Below, one piece after another: positions 8,186-20,197 of a stretch of DNA of 56,146 nt (position 1 is its first letter; every line of letters starts with the position of its first letter). The stretch is from Moraxella sp. (GTDB lineage Bacteria; Pseudomonadota; Gammaproteobacteria; Pseudomonadales; Moraxellaceae). Both the position numbers and the translations under genes were made by a program. The DNA lies in NCBI GenBank assembly GCA_030525825.1, contig JAUNDZ010000012.1:1-56146 (forward strand), in the 5' to 3' direction. The notes beneath the pieces are model-generated. The model was not told where the DNA came from. It did no database searches and saw only the letters and a list, made by a program, of their open reading frames with translations.

Positions 8186-9097
8186 CTAACGGCTTTTTGC
8201 CCCAAGCGAACCTAAATAGATGGCGAACATCACCAATAACGCCCCACCCCATTGCCATGCGTTAATCGCCTTATCCAACCAAAAATAATCAATCAAGAGT
8301 GCCGCCACAGGCTCGGATAATAACAACAGTCCCGTCAATGACAATGCCAGCTTAGGAATGGAATAGCCAATCAGCCCCCATGCCAAGCACTGCATGACCG
8401 CCCCATACACCAAAATCCAGCCCCACTCGCTCATGCTGGTGGGCAGAATCTGACCGCTGTTCCAAAGTAGCATCATGGGCAAAAGCGACAACGCCCCGCC
8501 TGCTCCGATGATGGTCATCAAAGGCAAGATGGCGACTTTGGTAACTTCATGCACACGGCGAATATACGCCATCGATAACGCCAAAAACCCGCCCGATGCG
8601 ATGCCAGCAGCAAAGCCCCACAGTGCTGCATCATTGGTCGCAAATTCAGGACTGGCGATGAACGCCACGCCAATCGATGCCATGATAAGGCTGACAAGCT
8701 GCACCTTATTCTGTTTTTCGCCAAACCACACAAAGGCAATGAACGCCAAAAAGAATATCTGCAAACTGTTGAGCAAAGTAGAGATGCCAGGCCCCACCGC
8801 ATAGATGCTCTCATGCCACAATGCCAAATCCAGCCCCAACGCCACGCCTGACGCCAAAGCCAAAGCGATGGCTTTTTTGCTCGTAGGGAATGCTTGACGA
8901 AAGATGATGGCAAGCAGCCAAAAAATAAAGGTCGAGATGAGCAGTCGCCAAAACGCCATCGCAAAACCGCCCACACTATCGACATGAGCGACAATCAAGC
9001 TGCCCAGTCCAAATAAAACACAGCCGACCAACAGCCCAACCATCGACAGCACATCGCTTTTGCTTTTGGTTTTGGTGTGTGTATGCGTATTACCCAT
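8186..9097 (-). CDS. EamA family (DMT superfamily) transporter
   Basis: Inner-membrane protein of 303 residues with about ten hydrophobic segments forming two EamA domains. The His/Thr/Lys-rich start MGNTHTHTKTKSKSD is cytoplasmic. The first segment is VGLLVGCVLFGLGSLIVAHVD. The ends of each half carry the family pattern, e.g. LTGLLLLSEPVAALLIDYFW. Such proteins export metabolites, but the substrate cannot be inferred here. An AGGTGG ribosome-binding site precedes the ATG. It stands alone between a terminator and ligA, whose 5' end is far away, so it seems monocistronic. Confidence 0.85.
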   Translation of the reverse strand: MGNTHTHTKTKSKSDVLSMVGLLVGCVLFGLGSLIVAHVDSVGGFAMAFWRLLISTFIFWLLAIIFRQAFPTSKKAIALALASGVALGLDLALWHESIYAVGPGISTLLNSLQIFFLAFIAFVWFGEKQNKVQLVSLIMASIGVAFIASPEFATNDAALWGFAAGIASGGFLALSMAYIRRVHEVTKVAILPLMTIIGAGGALSLLPMMLLWNSGQILPTSMSEWGWILVYGAVMQCLAWGLIGYSIPKLALSLTGLLLLSEPVAALLIDYFWLDKAINAWQWGGALLVMFAIYLGSLGAKSR

Positions 9098-9183
9098 CGT
9101 CCACCTTTAATGATAACTTAATATTTTGTTTTGATAATTTATCATAACTATTATTAAAGTCAAGCTCACATCAGCCCAAGACA

Positions 9184-11265
<2,082 letters not shown>

Positions 11266-11343
11266 TTACTCGAAATGTTGTCTTTTAGGTGGCTTAATGA
11301 TATTTTTACCCATCAGCCTTAAAATCATTTGGGTCAATAACAC

Positions 11344-11370
11344 AAAAAACCGCCTTAAAAAGACGGTTTT
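11344..11370 (-). terminator. intrinsic terminator after zipA
   Basis: On the minus strand AAAACCGTC and GGCGGTTTT pair (one G-U), followed by TTTTTT. It lies 15 bases after the zipA stop and before ligA. Confidence 0.75.
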
Positions 11371-11384
11371 GGCTCGGCTTAATC

Positions 11385-12359
11385 TTATTGATAATTGGCA
11401 ATATTGGCACGCATCTTGGCAAATGCCGCATCGTCTAGCAGCTCGCCTTGCTCATCGTACAAATTTGCATCAATATCAGCAGCAATCATCTGGGCAATCG
11501 ACACCATGCTATCAAAACCACGCAAAGCATAAGGGTGCGGCAACGACAAGAATAGCAGAATGCTATTAAAGCGGCTCTCTGATAGGGTGTTTAAATCAAA
11601 CGACTGCACGCCTGCATCATTCGCCCCAAGCATACTAAACCACAAATCGCCCGTGCCATTTTCATGCTCATAGCGGTGGAACATGTCCATCACGCCATAT
11701 TTTAGACCGTATTCACGCACCAGACCCAAGATGTTTTTACCAGACAATCCTGTAAAGACATTGCGTGGCGTGATGACGATGGTTACGGTCTCTTCGGCGT
11801 TTAGTAGTGGCTCGTTGTTTTGGTCAGAGCTGACTTCTTGGGATAGATGTCGGTCTAGTAGCGGTGCTTTTTGTTCGCTGCTTGGCGACACATTGTCATA
11901 AGCGGTGCTGATTGCTGTCGCTGCTTGCTTTTGTGGCTCTTGTTCGGTCTGCTGTACAGCTGTCTCATGCTCTACATCAGTAGTATCCAAGTCATGCACC
12001 TGCTCATCGGCATGGCTGTCTGTGTGAATGGGTGCTTGGCTCGGCATGACAGGGGCTGTCTGCACCTTGATGGGTGCTGGCTCTGGGGTTCTGTCAGCAT
12101 TCACCACAGGCGATGATGCAGCGACCGCCGCCATGCTGCTTAGAGCATCGGTGTCGTCATCATGCGGCAGTGGCATGGCGGTAGTCTGCGGCATACGCTC
12201 ATCTCGTGGCGTGATGGGCAAACCATCTTTATGCTGAACATCCGTTTCGATGCCAAGCGTCTGCTTTGCCTTGATGGCACGCATCACCGCTGGCACAATT
12301 AAAATCAATCCAACAACGCAAACCAGCATTGCAATGAGCAGCTGCACACTTTGTTCCAT
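11385..12359 (-). CDS. zipA: cell division protein ZipA
   Basis: Membrane-anchored division protein that binds the C-terminal peptide of FtsZ and tethers the Z ring. The N terminus has a transmembrane helix (VQLLIAMLVCVVGLILIVPAV, residues about 5-25) followed by a basic patch. A long Pro/Thr/Ala/Gln-rich linker of about 150 residues follows. The C-terminal ZipA domain begins near VTIVITPRNVFTGLSGKNIL and ends with ASIAQMIAADIDANLYDEQGELL-like elements, seen here as SMVSIAQMIAADIDANLYD. At 324 residues it matches the family. Synteny with ligA supports the call. Confidence 0.93.
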   Translation of the reverse strand: MEQSVQLLIAMLVCVVGLILIVPAVMRAIKAKQTLGIETDVQHKDGLPITPRDERMPQTTAMPLPHDDDTDALSSMAAVAASSPVVNADRTPEPAPIKVQTAPVMPSQAPIHTDSHADEQVHDLDTTDVEHETAVQQTEQEPQKQAATAISTAYDNVSPSSEQKAPLLDRHLSQEVSSDQNNEPLLNAEETVTIVITPRNVFTGLSGKNILGLVREYGLKYGVMDMFHRYEHENGTGDLWFSMLGANDAGVQSFDLNTLSESRFNSILLFLSLPHPYALRGFDSMVSIAQMIAADIDANLYDEQGELLDDAAFAKMRANIANYQ

Positions 12360-12532
12360 AATTACCCCAATTCACTTTGTCTTTTAATCATAGACGAAAA
12401 AGTCAGTCAATAAATGCTCATAGTCTATCATGATGCACCTGATTCGTCATCTATTTGTTAAGAAAATCGACCGATTTTTGTGGTATTTTTATCATAACTC
12501 ATACAAAAACCGCCCCAAATTTAAAAACGCCA

Positions 12533-12565
12533 CAAAAAAACCGCCCACAAGGACGGCTTTTTTAG
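12533..12565 (-). terminator. intrinsic terminator after rpmE2
   Basis: On the minus strand GCCGTCC pairs imperfectly with GGGCGGT and is followed by a T-run of seven. It lies 27 bases past the rpmE2 stop. Confidence 0.7.
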
Positions 12566-12591
12566 TACAAGCTGTAAGATACAGACTGCAA

Positions 12592-12855
12592 TTAGGCTTT
12601 TTTGCCACGGCTTGCGAATGCACCAAAACGCTTGTTAAAGCTAGCAACACGACCTTCGTTCGATGCTTTGCGTTGCTCACCTGTGTAGAATGGGTGAGAT
12701 GCACTTGAAATATCAAGTGGGAAGTATGGGTACTCTTTGCCTTCGTATTCACGAGTTGCTTTGGTGGCAACGGTTGAGCGAGTTAGGAAGTACACATCAG
12801 CATTGGTGTCGTGAAATAGAACTTCTTTGTAATCTGGGTGAATGTCTTTACGCAT
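12592..12855 (-). CDS. rpmE2: 50S ribosomal protein L31, type B (zinc-independent)
   Basis: Ribosomal protein of 87 residues. The type B form is recognised by [16 protein letters not shown], the insertion containing [26 protein letters not shown], and [10 protein letters not shown] near the C terminus. There are no cysteines, so it lacks the zinc site of type A L31. In some bacteria the two forms are exchanged under zinc limitation by Zur, but type B is the only form in others, and I cannot tell which applies. The upstream 230-bp gap has no clear Zur site that I could identify. Confidence 0.95.
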   Translation of the reverse strand: MRKDIHPDYKEVLFHDTNADVYFLTRSTVATKATREYEGKEYPYFPLDISSASHPFYTGEQRKASNEGRVASFNKRFGAFASRGKKA

Positions 12856-13085
12856 GATAATCGTCCAATTAACCTAAGCACTAATACAAACCGCCAGAGA
12901 GTCTGAAACGGTCGAACATAGCCACGCCATCACCAACCAACTTTGGCACGCCGCACCATGTCTTTGTCATCTATTAGCCCACTTAGGTGGGAAAAATGAA
13001 CCAACATTATAGCAAAGATGTAGCCATGATTCAACAAAAACAATCTGCCAAACTCAAAAAACAGCCTAATTGCCACCCAAGCTCA

Positions 13086-13385
13086 TCAATGATGGTCGCC
13101 TTCCATCTCAACTCGGGTGCGAAACTTCTGACCTGCCTTAAAAGTAACCACCCGCCTTGCCTTGACAGGGATACTCTCGCCAGTTTTTGGGTTTCTGCCT
13201 GGTCTGGATTTTTTGTCTTTGAGTTCAAAATTACCGAAGCCTGAGATTTTTACTTCTCTGCCTTCTGCCAAATTTTGGCTGATTTCTTCAAAAAACTTAT
13301 CGACAATTTGCCGAGCATCTTGGCGAGTGATGCGTAGGCGAATGGTCAAACGGTCAATCATATCAGCCTTGGTTAATGCGCTCAT
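13086..13385 (-). CDS. ihfA: integration host factor subunit alpha
   Basis: Nucleoid protein of 99 residues that forms the IHF heterodimer with IhfB and sharply bends DNA. It starts [17 protein letters not shown]. The HU/IHF signature [22 protein letters not shown] carries the intercalating proline arm (RPGRNPKTG). An AAGGA ribosome-binding site precedes the ATG. It follows pheT by 40 bases on the same strand, the classical pheST-ihfA order of gammaproteobacteria, so it is probably part of the same operon. The downstream partner IhfB is not in the window. Confidence 0.97.
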   Translation of the reverse strand: MSALTKADMIDRLTIRLRITRQDARQIVDKFFEEISQNLAEGREVKISGFGNFELKDKKSRPGRNPKTGESIPVKARRVVTFKAGQKFRTRVEMEGDHH

Positions 13386-13425
13386 GATTTTTCCTTGTTA
13401 TTCGTATTTGCCCAGTTGATGCGTT

Positions 13426-15825
13426 TTAGCTGTCTCGAAGCTGTGCTTGGTGCTTGTCGGTTAGGACTTTGGCGACATTATCCATCGCAGCTTTAATGGT
13501 GTCATCTTCGAGTGTGGCATCGGCATTTTGGAACAACATGGCAAATGCTAATGACTTTTTGCCCACTGGCAGACGCTCGCCCTGATAGACATCAAACAGC
13601 CACAAGTCGCTCAAATATTGCCCTGCCGCCCCACGAATGTCAGCAATCAAGTCTTGCCACACCACCGAAGTATCCACCAAGAATGCCAAATCTCGGCGAA
13701 CGCTTGGGAATTTGCTTGGCGGGTTGATGGCGTTTTTGGTGCGGTGCAGGTTAATCAAGCCTTCTAGGGCAAACTGTGCCACCCATACGCTTGGCAAATC
13801 CAGTGCCTTGGCGATGCTTGGGTGCAACTGACCAAACCAGCCCAATGTCTCGCCATTCACCACCAAATAGGCACTTTGACCAGGGTGTAAGAATGCCGGA
13901 TCCGCTCGCTGATACTCGATGCTGCTCTTGTCTAGACGCTCAGGCAATAGACTCTCAACATCACGCTTTAAATCAAAAAAGTCCATCACTCGCTTGTCAT
14001 AGATGCCTTCATCTGCCACAAGACCTGTAGCGACGATGGCAAGACTTGGGGTCTGCACCAAATCTTTGACATTCTGACCGACAAAAGATAAACCCGTCTC
14101 AAACAGACGCACACGGGACTGCTGGCGTTTTAGATTGTAAGACACCACAGGCAGCAGGCTAGACAAGAGCGTACGACGCATCACAGCAAGCTCTGATGAG
14201 ATGGGGTTGGCAAGTGGCAATACCGCACCTAATTTATCATCATTAAACAGCGTCTCAATCTTCGCATCACTAAAACTAAAACTCACCGCTTCAAAATACC
14301 CAGAAGCCGCCAAGCCTGCCTTAATGGCGTATGTCAAATCCGCCGTATCGTCATAGCTCATGTCCACCGCAAAGCTCGGCAGTCTCGCTTCAATCTTATC
14401 ATAGCCATAGATGCGAGCCACTTCTTCGACCACATCTTCGGCGATGTTCATGTCAAAGCGATGCGTTGGCGGCTGACAAATCAGCGTATCGCCATCAATC
14501 TGACTGATAATCTCCAAACGATTAAGAATGTCCAACACTTCATCATTGGGCAGATGAATGCCAAGCAGCTGCTCGATTTTGGCAAGTGGCAGGTGAATGG
14601 CTTCACGCTTGGGCAGTTTTTGGGCATTCTCGACGGTGGTAATCTGTCCGACCTCGCCACCTGCAATGCTGTGAATCAAAGCAGTGGCACGGTTTAGTGC
14701 TGTCAATGGCAGCTCAAAATCCACCCCACGCTCAAATCGCTGACTGGCATCGGTATGCAGTCCAAAGCGTCTGGCTCGTGATGCGATGGCAAGTTGATTA
14801 AAGTGTGCCGATTCAAGCACGATATTGGTCGTCTCATCGCTCACAGCCGACCTTGCTCCGCCCATAATCCCTGCCAAAGCAAGCACGCCTTCATCATCGG
14901 CAATCACTAGCTCATCGCCAGTTAGAGTGATGGTCTGCTCGTTAAGTAGCTCCACGCTCTCGCCTGCATTAGCAAAACGCACAACAATCTCGCCGACAAT
15001 CTTATCCGCATCAAAGGCGTGCAGCGGCTGACCCAGCTCCAACAGCACATAGTTGGTTACATCCACCAAAAAATTATGCGTACGCACGCCCGATGCCGTC
15101 AGATGCTCTGTCAGCCAAGCAGGGCTTTTGATCGTACGATCAATGCCGCCGATGTACTGAGCCAAATAGCGTGGGCAAGCGTCATCATCAAGCACCTTGA
15201 CGCTGACCGTATGGCTGGTGCTTGGGACGATTTGGGTGATGGTTGGGCGGTTTAGTGGCAGACGGTTAATCACCGCAATCTCACGAGCCAAGCCTAAGGC
15301 ACTAAAACAGTCGCCACGGTTTGGGGTGATGGCGATGTCAAAAATCATCGCATCTAAGCCCAAATAATCACGCACATTCACGCCAATGGGAGCATCGGAC
15401 GGCAATTCAAGCAAGCCATCAATCTCATCAACCAAGCCAATCTCTGACGCACCACACAGCATGCCTTGCGACTCGACGCCACGCAGTTTGCCTTTTTTGA
15501 TTTTAAATTCTTTGCCGTCAATCGGTGGTAATACCGCACCGACCGTCGCCACCGCCACTTTTAGCCCCACTCGCACATTCGGTGCACCGCAGACGATTTG
15601 TAGTAGCTCTGGCTGACCGACATTGACAGTCGTAACACGCAGGCGGTCAGCATCTGGGTGCTGCTCGCAGGTGATGACTTCACCGACCACCACACCACTA
15701 AACGGTGGTGCGACCATCTGTGCGTCATCAAGTTCAAGCCCTGCCATCGTCAGTTGTTCGCCAAGCTCCACCGAAGTGTTGGCAGGATTTACCCATTGTC
15801 TTAGCCAGTTTTCGCTGATTTTCAT
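13426..15825 (-). CDS. pheT: phenylalanine-tRNA ligase beta subunit
   Basis: Beta chain of the (alpha-beta)2 synthetase charging tRNA-Phe. The 799 residues contain the EMAP-like tRNA-binding domain (VVVGEVITCEQHPDADRLRVTTVNVG), the B3/B4 editing region around residues 210-380, the B5 domain (GGEVGQITTVENAQ onward), the catalytic-like core, and the C-terminal FDX-ACB anticodon-binding domain (PPSKFPSVRRDLAFLVD). Its start MKISENWLRQWVNP is the universal PheT opening. The gene normally follows pheS directly; here a toxin-antitoxin pair lies between them, ending 13 bases before this ATG. The ribosome-binding site GAGAAA is weak. Confidence 0.97.
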   Translation of the reverse strand: MKISENWLRQWVNPANTSVELGEQLTMAGLELDDAQMVAPPFSGVVVGEVITCEQHPDADRLRVTTVNVGQPELLQIVCGAPNVRVGLKVAVATVGAVLPPIDGKEFKIKKGKLRGVESQGMLCGASEIGLVDEIDGLLELPSDAPIGVNVRDYLGLDAMIFDIAITPNRGDCFSALGLAREIAVINRLPLNRPTITQIVPSTSHTVSVKVLDDDACPRYLAQYIGGIDRTIKSPAWLTEHLTASGVRTHNFLVDVTNYVLLELGQPLHAFDADKIVGEIVVRFANAGESVELLNEQTITLTGDELVIADDEGVLALAGIMGGARSAVSDETTNIVLESAHFNQLAIASRARRFGLHTDASQRFERGVDFELPLTALNRATALIHSIAGGEVGQITTVENAQKLPKREAIHLPLAKIEQLLGIHLPNDEVLDILNRLEIISQIDGDTLICQPPTHRFDMNIAEDVVEEVARIYGYDKIEARLPSFAVDMSYDDTADLTYAIKAGLAASGYFEAVSFSFSDAKIETLFNDDKLGAVLPLANPISSELAVMRRTLLSSLLPVVSYNLKRQQSRVRLFETGLSFVGQNVKDLVQTPSLAIVATGLVADEGIYDKRVMDFFDLKRDVESLLPERLDKSSIEYQRADPAFLHPGQSAYLVVNGETLGWFGQLHPSIAKALDLPSVWVAQFALEGLINLHRTKNAINPPSKFPSVRRDLAFLVDTSVVWQDLIADIRGAAGQYLSDLWLFDVYQGERLPVGKKSLAFAMLFQNADATLEDDTIKAAMDNVAKVLTDKHQAQLRDS

Positions 15826-15838
15826 AAATTTCTCAAAA

Positions 15839-16231
15839 TTAACTGTTTTTAAAAATTTTTACATGTGGATATTGCAAAATATAATGGTCTTTGGTAATCA
15901 ATGTAAGATTTTCACCGATTGCCTGAGCAATTAACATTCTGTCAAAAGGGTCTTTATGGTGTAATGGTAAACTGTTAATTGGGTAGCAATGTTTTGATAA
16001 AACAGGCAATTCCAAATATTGATTTTCAATCAATTGTTGATGCAATAATTCAACATCAAGATTAAAATCTTCTCTACCCAATGTATTTTTAATAGCAATT
16101 TCCCACAAACTAACCGTACTAAAATAAATGCGGGCATTTTTCTGTAACAGCAAATTTTTAATGCGTTCATCAAGTTTATGGGGTTCTCTGGCAAGCCAAA
16201 CAATGATATGCGTATCTAATAAATACATCAT
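15839..16231 (-). CDS. VapC-like PIN-domain toxin
   Basis: PIN-fold ribonuclease toxin of 130 residues. The four acidic metal-binding positions are visible: Asp6 in YLLDTHIIVW, Glu44 in SLWEIAIK, Asp94/Asp97 in HKDPFDRMLIAQA, and Asp115 in LITKDHYI. All look intact, so the enzyme is probably active. The ATG (16231) overlaps the stop of the antitoxin gene in an ATGA arrangement, typical of type II TA pairs. It ends 13 bases before pheT. The RNA target is unknown. Codon use is more A/T-rich than in the pheS and pheT genes on either side, suggesting later insertion. Confidence 0.88.
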   Translation of the reverse strand: MMYLLDTHIIVWLAREPHKLDERIKNLLLQKNARIYFSTVSLWEIAIKNTLGREDFNLDVELLHQQLIENQYLELPVLSKHCYPINSLPLHHKDPFDRMLIAQAIGENLTLITKDHYILQYPHVKIFKNS

Positions 16232-16476
16232 TCTACACCAAACAGTTTTGCCACTTCGTCATCGTATTTATTGATATCATCAGGAAAGGCACCTTGCCCC
16301 TGCATAAAACCAAATCTCCTTTCGCCTTTTTTGTTCAAATCATAGGTCTGTGAATGACCTAGCACCAAATCATCGGGCAAAAGCGTAACAATCAAACGAG
16401 CATTTTGCACTTGTGGCGGTGTATCCAACCATTTTAATTGACCTTGCTCTATGATTGCTTGATAACTTTGCAGCAT
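16228..16476 (-). CDS. VapB-like antitoxin
   Basis: Small protein of 82 residues preceding and overlapping the PIN toxin gene, therefore the likely antitoxin. The N-terminal part MLQSYQAIIEQGQLKWLD has the beta-rich look of short antitoxin DNA-binding domains. The C-terminal part RFGFMQGQGAFPDDINKYDDEVAKLF resembles the toxin-neutralising tail of DUF2281-type antitoxins (FG-x-x-x-G ... DDFD pattern). An AAGGAG ribosome-binding site precedes the ATG. It begins 15 bases after the pheS stop, so it appears to be transcribed with pheS. Identity as antitoxin rests on context and tail pattern. Confidence 0.78.
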   Translation of the reverse strand: MLQSYQAIIEQGQLKWLDTPPQVQNARLIVTLLPDDLVLGHSQTYDLNKKGERRFGFMQGQGAFPDDINKYDDEVAKLFGVE

Positions 16477-16491
16477 GACTGCACTCCTTAA

Positions 16492-17694
<1,203 letters not shown>

Positions 17695-17712
17695 CTAAAT
17701 GTTTGCTCAGAC

Positions 17713-18069
17713 TTATGCCAAAGCAGATTTTGCTTTTTCGCAGATGGCAGTGAATGCTGCTGCATCATGCATGGCGATGTCTGCTAGGATACGGCGGTCG
17801 ATCTCAATGCTTGCCTTTTTAAGACCATTGATAAGACGGCTGTATGACAGACCATTTAGTCTTGCACCAGCGTTGATACGAGCAATCCACAGGCGACGGA
17901 AAGAGCGTTTTTTGTTACGGCGGTCACGGTATGCGTATTGACCTGCTTTCATTACAGCTTGTACAGCAACACGATACACACGAGAGCGAGCACCGTAGTA
18001 ACCTTTTGCACGAGCCAGAACTTTTTTATGACGGCGGTTAGCCTGTACACCACGTTTTACACGAGCCAT
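17713..18069 (-). CDS. rplT: 50S ribosomal protein L20
   Basis: Assembly protein of the large subunit, 118 residues, the usual length. It begins [33 protein letters not shown], the basic extended N terminus that threads into 23S rRNA. The globular C-terminal part includes [39 protein letters not shown]. In E. coli and other bacteria L20 represses its own operon by binding the leader mRNA. It follows rpmI by 15 bases and forms a two-gene unit ended by the terminator at 17648-17681. Confidence 0.98.
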   Translation of the reverse strand: MARVKRGVQANRRHKKVLARAKGYYGARSRVYRVAVQAVMKAGQYAYRDRRNKKRSFRRLWIARINAGARLNGLSYSRLINGLKKASIEIDRRILADIAMHDAAAFTAICEKAKSALA

Positions 18070-18084
18070 TATATTCTCCTAATA

Positions 18085-18282
18085 TTAAATGTATGGGCAC
18101 ATACGGCGGATTGATGGAACATCAGCAACATGAACCATCACGCAGCCACGAAGTTGGCGGATACGCTTAGGAGACTTTTTGGTCAAGATGTGGCGTTTGA
18201 AGGCTTGCTTACGCTTAAAGCCGTTCGCAGTTGGCTTAAAACGCTTGGCGGCACCACGCTTGGTTTTTAATTTTACTTTCAT
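18085..18282 (-). CDS. rpmI: 50S ribosomal protein L35
   Basis: Small basic ribosomal protein of 65 residues beginning [21 protein letters not shown] and containing [10 protein letters not shown]-like and KRIRQLRG elements, seen here as [24 protein letters not shown]. An AGAGGT-type ribosome-binding site precedes the ATG. It is the first gene of the rpmI-rplT pair and has its own promoter at 18378-18406. infC, which commonly lies immediately upstream in gammaproteobacteria, is absent: the next gene is hisIE on the opposite strand. Confidence 0.97.
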   Translation of the reverse strand: MKVKLKTKRGAAKRFKPTANGFKRKQAFKRHILTKKSPKRIRQLRGCVMVHVADVPSIRRMCPYI

Positions 18283-18299
18283 GATAACCTCTTTGTTAA

Positions 18300-18315
18300 A
18301 GGTTGGCAGACCAAC
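18300..18315 (-). promoter_or_regulatory. hairpin in the rpmI leader
   Basis: The sequence GGTTGGTCTGCCAACC on the minus strand forms a 6-bp stem with a 4-base loop, 18 bases before the rpmI ATG. It may be part of an L20-responsive leader, but I cannot show a pseudoknot from reading alone. Confidence 0.4.
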
Positions 18316-18377
18316 CGATGAACCTTTTTGCCAATTTATTTAAAGATTTAAAATAAACAGCGGAAGGTGGGACGAAC

Positions 18378-18406
18378 ATTATAAGATAAGTTGATAAAAA
18401 AGACAA
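18378..18406 (-). promoter_or_regulatory. rpmI-rplT promoter
   Basis: The minus strand has -35 TTGTCT (18401-18406), a 17-bp spacer and consensus -10 TATAAT (18378-18383). It would give a 5' leader of roughly 90 bases ahead of rpmI. Confidence 0.7.
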
Positions 18407-18514
18407 GAGCCAGGCATGACAAATTGGCAAATATTTCGCCATCATCAGACCGTGTTCAGACCATGTTTAGATTAGCCCAATTATGTGCTAAAATACTCCA
18501 AAAAGGAGACGATG

Positions 18515-19306
18515 ATGAGCTATCTTGACACCCTACGATTTAATGCAGATGGGCTAATCCCTGCCATCGCTCAAGACCGTGATACAGGACAAATCTTAAT
18601 GATGGCATGGCAAAACCGTGAAGCCATCGAGCTGACCGCACAGACTGGGCAGGCGGTATATTTTAGCCGTTCTCGCGGTCAGCTGTGGCATAAGGGCGAG
18701 TCTAGCGGACACACCCAAATCGTCCATGAGATACGCACCGATTGCGACAGGGATGTGATTGTACTTGTCATCACGCAGATTGGTGGCATCGCCTGTCATA
18801 CAGGTCGCAAAAGCTGTTTTTATGAAAAGTTGGACACCATCAAGGGCGAATGGCTTTCTGTCGATGAAGTCATCAAAGACCCAAGCGAAATCTATGGCAA
18901 GGCTCATGACGACACGCCAAAACCTGCTCCAACCCTAGCCGCTATTGACACCAAGAACATCATCGCCCAGCTAGATGGCATCTTAGATGAGCGAAAAACA
19001 GCCGACAAAGACAGCTCGTATGTGGCAAGCCTGTACCATAAAGGGCTAAATAAAATCTTAGAAAAAGTGGGCGAAGAGACCACCGAGACCATCATCGCCG
19101 CCAAAGAGTTGCAGCTGGTGCGTTCACAGGGCAAAGATGATGATGAGCAAAAAGCCGACCTAATCTATGAAGTGGCGGATACTTGGTTTCATAGCATGGT
19201 CGCCCTGCACGAGCTTGGCTTGTCAGGGCAAGCGGTGCTAGATGAGCTGGCACGGCGGTTTGGGCTGTCAGGCATCGATGAGAAAAATAGCCGTACAGCA
19301 GGGTAA
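18515..19306 (+). CDS. hisI: bifunctional phosphoribosyl-AMP cyclohydrolase / phosphoribosyl-ATP pyrophosphatase
   Basis: HisIE fusion catalysing two early steps of histidine synthesis. The N-terminal HisI domain (about residues 1-125) has [26 protein letters not shown] and the metal-binding cysteines of TDCDRDV and [14 protein letters not shown]. The C-terminal HisE domain (about 150-260) has [31 protein letters not shown], with the acidic MazG-like metal site. Of two adjacent ATGs, the second (18515) has AGGAG at the better spacing of 6 bases, giving 263 residues. No other his genes are present, so the pathway is scattered in this genome. tatA follows after 124 bases. Confidence 0.95.
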   Translation: MSYLDTLRFNADGLIPAIAQDRDTGQILMMAWQNREAIELTAQTGQAVYFSRSRGQLWHKGESSGHTQIVHEIRTDCDRDVIVLVITQIGGIACHTGRKSCFYEKLDTIKGEWLSVDEVIKDPSEIYGKAHDDTPKPAPTLAAIDTKNIIAQLDGILDERKTADKDSSYVASLYHKGLNKILEKVGEETTETIIAAKELQLVRSQGKDDDEQKADLIYEVADTWFHSMVALHELGLSGQAVLDELARRFGLSGIDEKNSRTAG

Positions 19307-19430
19307 TCAATCAACCAAATGACAAGTTGGGTAAATTTTCATCATTTTGTCAAACTTTTGTGCTAGACTGTTTTTAATGTATTGTTAAATCACAGTCTGG
19401 ATATTTAGGGCAACATTTTTAGGACATATT

Positions 19431-19664
19431 ATGGGTAGCTTTTCAATTACACACTGGCTCATCTTACTTGCGGTCGTGGTCATCATCTTTGGCACTTCCA
19501 AACTAAAAAATGCAGGCAAAGACCTAGGCTCTGCCGTCAAAGGCTTTAAAGATGCGGTCAAAGACGAAGACAAACCAAAACTCTCTGACGACCAAAACAA
19601 ACCCATCATCGCCGAAGTCAAAGAAGTCAAAGAAGTCAAAAACGACCAAACAGACAACCGCTAA
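19431..19664 (+). CDS. tatA: Sec-independent protein translocase TatA
   Basis: Pore-forming component of the twin-arginine translocase, 77 residues. One N-terminal transmembrane helix ([17 protein letters not shown]) contains the FGTSKL hinge. An amphipathic helix follows ([22 protein letters not shown]), and then a charged tail. The tail carries three tandem copies of the 9-mer GAAGTCAAA (19614-19640), encoding Lys-Glu-Val repeats. It is the first gene of tatABC; tatB starts 17 bases later. E. coli-like TatA length and motifs are otherwise ordinary. Confidence 0.96.
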   Translation: MGSFSITHWLILLAVVVIIFGTSKLKNAGKDLGSAVKGFKDAVKDEDKPKLSDDQNKPIIAEVKEVKEVKNDQTDNR

Positions 19665-19681
19665 TCACTTAGGATTCGTCT

Positions 19682-20197
19682 GTGGCAAATCTTGGTTTTT
19701 TTGAACTGACTTTATTTGGCATCATCGCACTCATCGTGCTAGGTCCTGAAAAATTGCCGATGGCGGCTCGCACGCTGGGCAAATGGTACGGCAAATTTCG
19801 CCGTATGTCGGCACGCCTGCAAAGTGAGTTCGTCAGCGAAATACAGCTTTTAGAAGTCCAAGAAGAACTCAAAGCCGAACTTGCCAAAATCAAAGAATCC
19901 GAAGCGGCAATGAGACAGCAGATGGCTCAGCTACAACGCACGATGGATAAGACCGAGCAGACCGCTCATGCCAACAAGCACCACATCCTAGAGGGCTGGC
20001 AGGCAAACACAGGCGATGACAACGCAACCACTCAACAAGAAGCTCCAAGCGATGCGGTGCTAGAAACTGCCTTTAATATGCCGATGGTCAATCGCTGGTT
20101 CTTGCTTGGCGACTACGACAAAAAACGCCGCCTACCGCCTGCCCCATTTTTGCCCAACCACAAAGCCGATAAGTTGCTGTATCAGGGGGGTGTATGA
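19682..20197 (+). CDS. tatB: Sec-independent protein translocase TatB
   Basis: Receptor-complex subunit of the Tat system, 171 residues, starting at a GTG (19682). The N-terminal helix NLGFFELTLFGIIALIVLGPEKLP has the conserved Glu8-like residue and the GPEKLP hinge that separates TatB from TatA. A long amphipathic/coiled-coil segment (about residues 30-95) follows, and then a variable tail. Its last four bases overlap the tatC ATG (ATGA), indicating translational coupling. Confidence 0.94.
   Translation: MANLGFFELTLFGIIALIVLGPEKLPMAARTLGKWYGKFRRMSARLQSEFVSEIQLLEVQEELKAELAKIKESEAAMRQQMAQLQRTMDKTEQTAHANKHHILEGWQANTGDDNATTQQEAPSDAVLETAFNMPMVNRWFLLGDYDKKRRLPPAPFLPNHKADKLLYQGGV

Noticed and set aside
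12430-12708. Plus-strand ORF of 92 codons over the rpmE2 terminator
   Set aside because: It runs through a terminator hairpin and antisense to rpmE2 and looks like a shadow frame.
12978-12991. CCCACTTAGGTGGG palindrome between ihfA and rpmE2 as a terminator
   Set aside because: On the minus strand no T-run follows; it may be an operator or leader hairpin but cannot be assigned.
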